Shown here in pieces: positions 61,964 through 64,000 of a stretch of DNA of 64,000 nt. Position numbers and translations under genes: made by a program. The DNA lies in NCBI GenBank assembly GCA_903825285.1, contig CAIJZY010000001.1, positions 1 to 64,000 on the forward strand. The letters run 5' to 3'. This stretch comes from an uncultured Opitutia bacterium. GTDB taxonomy: Bacteria; Verrucomicrobiota; Verrucomicrobiia; Opitutales; Opitutaceae. Numbering within the stretch: position 1 is the first letter of the stretch; each line of letters starts with the position of its first letter. The notes under the pieces are model-generated. The model saw only the letters and a list, made by a program, of their open reading frames with translations. It did not search any database and was not told the origin of the DNA.

Positions 61964-62341
61964 ATTCGATAGCACGACTCGACGGATTTCCAGCGTGGGT
62001 TTTGAGAAATTAATGACGAGCGCGAGCGGCAGCCAGGTCGCCTTCAGGTACGAGCGCGCCGTGGCCAGATGGACATCCTCGATCATACGGCAGGCCTTCA
62101 GCTCGACCACCACCCGATCAGCAACCAGGAGGTCCAGCCGGTGCTCCCCGATCGGCCGGCCATCGTACATGACGGGGACGGTCTTTTGGCGGTCAAAGCC
62201 GAGTCTGGCCTTGGTCAGCTCCATGGTCAGGGCCTCCGCGTAGATCTTCTCCAAAAACCCCGGTCCCAGCGCGCGGTGCACACGGATGCCGCAGCCGATG
62301 ATTTGCTCGGAAAGCTCCGCCTCCACCAATTCCATCGCCAT
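61961..62341 (-). CDS. GxxExxY family protein, PD-(D/E)XK nuclease-like
   Basis: 126 residues, matching the GxxExxY family. The name motif is G28-x-x-E31-x-x-Y34 (GPGFLEKIY). A second motif, D70 (HRLDLLV) then E80-L-K82 (VVVELKA), has the spacing of a PD-(D/E)XK nuclease core. Family members are common in Verrucomicrobiota, Planctomycetes and others and have no proven function. It lies between argH and mutL, with both spacers fully occupied by inverted arms of the same GCGGAAACGCGGAG word, so the gene and arms look like one inserted unit. Confidence 0.88.
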   Translation of the reverse strand: MAMELVEAELSEQIIGCGIRVHRALGPGFLEKIYAEALTMELTKARLGFDRQKTVPVMYDGRPIGEHRLDLLVADRVVVELKACRMIEDVHLATARSYLKATWLPLALVINFSKPTLEIRRVVLSN

Positions 62342-62377
62342 GCTCCGCGTTTTCGCTGTTCCGCGCTTCCGCGATCA
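62342..62377. repeat. Left-hand arm of GxxExxY element
   Basis: GCTCCGCGTTTTCGCTGTTC then CGCGCTTCCGCGATCA. It spans from the GxxExxY ATG to the argH stop (TCA at 62375-62377), leaving no other spacer. It is the inverted counterpart of 61927-61963. Confidence 0.65.
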
Positions 62378-63775
62378 ACCCAGCCGCCTCTGCCAGCGCT
62401 TGAGCTGCTTTGCGAGCTGGGCGGGGCCGGGCATGCCGGTGCCGGTGCGCAGGGCCAGGCCGCGCGCGGGGTCGAAGACCTGCGTCCAGTCCGGGCCAAA
62501 GGCCTCATGCACCTGCTGCACCTCCTCCAGCGGAAGCTGGTCGAGCTTGATGGTGTGCTGCTCGGCGAGCCGCACGACCGCGCCCACCGCGTGGTGGGCC
62601 TCGCGGAACGGGACGCCCTTCCGCACGAGATAATCCGCCAGGTCCGTCGCCAGCAGCGCCGGGTCGGACACCGCGGCGGCGCAGCGGTCGGGATGAAACT
62701 TGAGCCCGCCCAGCACGCCGGCCAGCACGTCGGCGCAGAGGGCCGCCTGGTCAAAGGTGTCGAACACCGGCGGCTTGTCCTCCTGCAGGTCGCGGTTGTA
62801 CGTCAGCGGCAGGCCCTTCACCAGCGTGAGGAGCGCCTGCAGGTTGCCCTGGAGCCGCGCCGCCTTGCCGCGGAGCAGTTCGCAGGCGTCGGGGTTCCGC
62901 TTCTGCGGCATCAGCGACGAGCCGGTGCTGAACGCGTCGGACACGTCGGCAAAGCGAAATTCCGCCGTGCTCCACAGGATGAGATCCTCCGCGATGCGGG
63001 AAAGGTGCACGCCGAAGAGTGCGCCGGCATTGGCGAACTCGATGAAGACGTCGCGGTCCGCGACCGCGTCCATCGAGTTCTGCGTGACCTGCGGCCGGCC
63101 CTTCGCGTCGGTGAAGCCGAGCAGCTTCGCCGCGTACCCGCGGTCGATGGGCAGCGTGGTGCCGGCGATCGCGCCGGCGCCGAGCGGGCACCAGTTGGCG
63201 TGCGCCGCCACGTCCGCCAGCCGCGCGCGGTCGCGGTCCAGCATCTCGAGCCAGGCCAGGAGGTGGTGCGAGAGGAAGACGGGCTGGGCCCGCTGGAGGT
63301 GGGTGTAGCCGGGGATGAGCACCGTGCGATTCGCCGCGGCGACGCCGAGCAGCGCGCGCTCCGCGGCGGCGATCTTCTCGCCGAGCACGCCGCAGGCCCA
63401 CTTGAACCACAGCCGCATGTCGGTCGCGACCTGGTCGTTGCGGCTCCGGGCGGTGTGCAGCTTGGCGGCGGCGGCCACGCGCTTGGTCAGCGCGTGCTCG
63501 ATGTTCATGTGGACGTCCTCGAGCTTGGTGTCCCACGCGAACTTCCCCGCCGTGATCTCGGCGGCGATGGCGTCGAGCCCGCCGTGAATGGCGTCGCGCT
63601 CCGCGGCCGTGATCAGGCCGACGTGCGCGAGCATGGCGGAGTGCGCCTTGCTGCCGGCGATGTCAAAGAGGGCCAGGCGGCGGTCGAACGAGACGGACTC
63701 GCTGAAACGCAGCATCAACTCGGCGGGGCCCGCGGTGAAGCGGCCGCCCCAGGTCGCTTGGGAAGTCTTGGCCAT
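62375..63775 (-). CDS. argH: Argininosuccinate lyase
   Basis: 466 residues. Splits argininosuccinate to arginine and fumarate, the last step of arginine synthesis. The family signature [11 protein letters not shown], with the catalytic Ser, is near residue 283; the [10 protein letters not shown] and THLQRAQPV motifs bind substrate. Standard length. Its stop overlaps the repeat arm of the GxxExxY element. Confidence 0.96.
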   Translation of the reverse strand: MAKTSQATWGGRFTAGPAELMLRFSESVSFDRRLALFDIAGSKAHSAMLAHVGLITAAERDAIHGGLDAIAAEITAGKFAWDTKLEDVHMNIEHALTKRVAAAAKLHTARSRNDQVATDMRLWFKWACGVLGEKIAAAERALLGVAAANRTVLIPGYTHLQRAQPVFLSHHLLAWLEMLDRDRARLADVAAHANWCPLGAGAIAGTTLPIDRGYAAKLLGFTDAKGRPQVTQNSMDAVADRDVFIEFANAGALFGVHLSRIAEDLILWSTAEFRFADVSDAFSTGSSLMPQKRNPDACELLRGKAARLQGNLQALLTLVKGLPLTYNRDLQEDKPPVFDTFDQAALCADVLAGVLGGLKFHPDRCAAAVSDPALLATDLADYLVRKGVPFREAHHAVGAVVRLAEQHTIKLDQLPLEEVQQVHEAFGPDWTQVFDPARGLALRTGTGMPGPAQLAKQLKRWQRRLG

Positions 63776-63891
63776 GACGCGCAGAGCAGACGCCGCCGCC
63801 CCCCGGCGCGCAAGCGCGAAGCGGGGCGCGCTTTTTCCCGTCGCCCAGCCTTGCGCCTTGCCCCGTGTGCCGCACCTTCCACGCTTTTGCC

Positions 63892-64000
63892 ATGCCGCGC
63901 GTCCCGCTTCTTTTCCTGCTGCTTGGCCTGGCCCTGGCGCCGCTGGCGCGGGCCGGCGAGCTGGACCTCGGCCATTATCAAGCGGTGGAAATCCCGCCCG
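63892..64000 (+). CDS. Start of a secreted protein, cut by window edge
   Basis: The frame from ATG 63892 runs open to the window end (36 complete codons). It encodes a signal peptide ([19 protein letters not shown]) and a mature start [14 protein letters not shown]. Function cannot be judged. It is divergent from argH across a 116-base spacer. Confidence 0.6.
   Translation, partial: MPRVPLLFLLLGLALAPLARAGELDLGHYQAVEIPP

Noticed and set aside
62227-62754. 175-codon frame overlapping argH and the GxxExxY gene
   Set aside because: Out-of-frame shadow; both overlapped genes have family motifs and proper stops.

Overview
The window is about 64 kb of high-GC bacterial chromosome packed with housekeeping genes on both strands. 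Gene content, protein style (P-II/Amt set, CAT-like permeases, a TGS-less ThrRS, a secreted subtilase with PQQ-like propeller) and the intergenic repeat vocabulary suggest the phylum Verrucomicrobiota, class Opitutia (Opitutus/Lacunisphaera-like). That assignment is recognition, not a database match. No prophage, integrase, transposase, CRISPR array or biosynthetic cluster was seen.

Layout. 1-6.1 kb: the 3' part of a DinG/XPD-like helicase and a large secreted subtilase. 6.1-9.1 kb: a GntR/YtrA-type regulator with an ABC ATPase and permease, read leftward from a perfect inverted-repeat operator. 9.2-12.2 kb: pyrR, pyrB, pyrC; pyrD lies at 19.6 kb. 12.3-16.7 kb: a membrane glycosyltransferase-like protein, a CPBP protease, thiL, tsaE. 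16.7-25.3 kb: a thioesterase, a large Arg/Gly-rich unknown, tRNA-Leu(GAG), pyrD, an acidic unknown, a polysaccharide-export lipoprotein and two tandem amino-acid permeases. 25.3-31.1 kb: hemB, a secreted unknown, cysS, thrS. 31.1-35 kb: a D-amino-acid dehydrogenase-like gene and a nitrogen island (P-II, amt, P-II) with two strong terminators and a candidate sigma-54 promoter. 35-45.2 kb: aspS, two small secreted/cytosolic unknowns, gpmI, hemH, a hybrid histidine kinase and a SulP transporter. 45.3-52.5 kb: ruvC, a TauE/SafE permease, recF, a GmhA-like isomerase, a cyclophilin, a secreted TPR-like protein, folA, a gamma-carbonic anhydrase-like protein. 52.7-57.3 kb: a complete BMP-type (nucleoside-like) ABC importer. 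57.5-64 kb: glgP, mutL, a GxxExxY gene, argH and the start of a secreted protein.

The least explained signal is between, and sometimes inside, the genes. At least a dozen short elements share one design: two arms in opposite orientation, each a stutter of a short word, around a central piece. Words differ between elements (for example TTCGTGCTTCA, CAACTTTCAAC, GCGAGTAGCGAG, ATTTACG, GCCAAAC). The arms often touch or contain stop codons (hemB, ruvC, gamma-CA, BMP permease, argH, GxxExxY). One element is inserted in frame in the MutL linker. One pair at 37.1 and 57.4 kb shares a central core. One encloses a 5' tRNA remnant, and one precisely encloses the GxxExxY (PD-(D/E)XK-like) gene between argH and mutL. 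This looks like a repeat system with occasional cargo; mobility and mechanism are inference.
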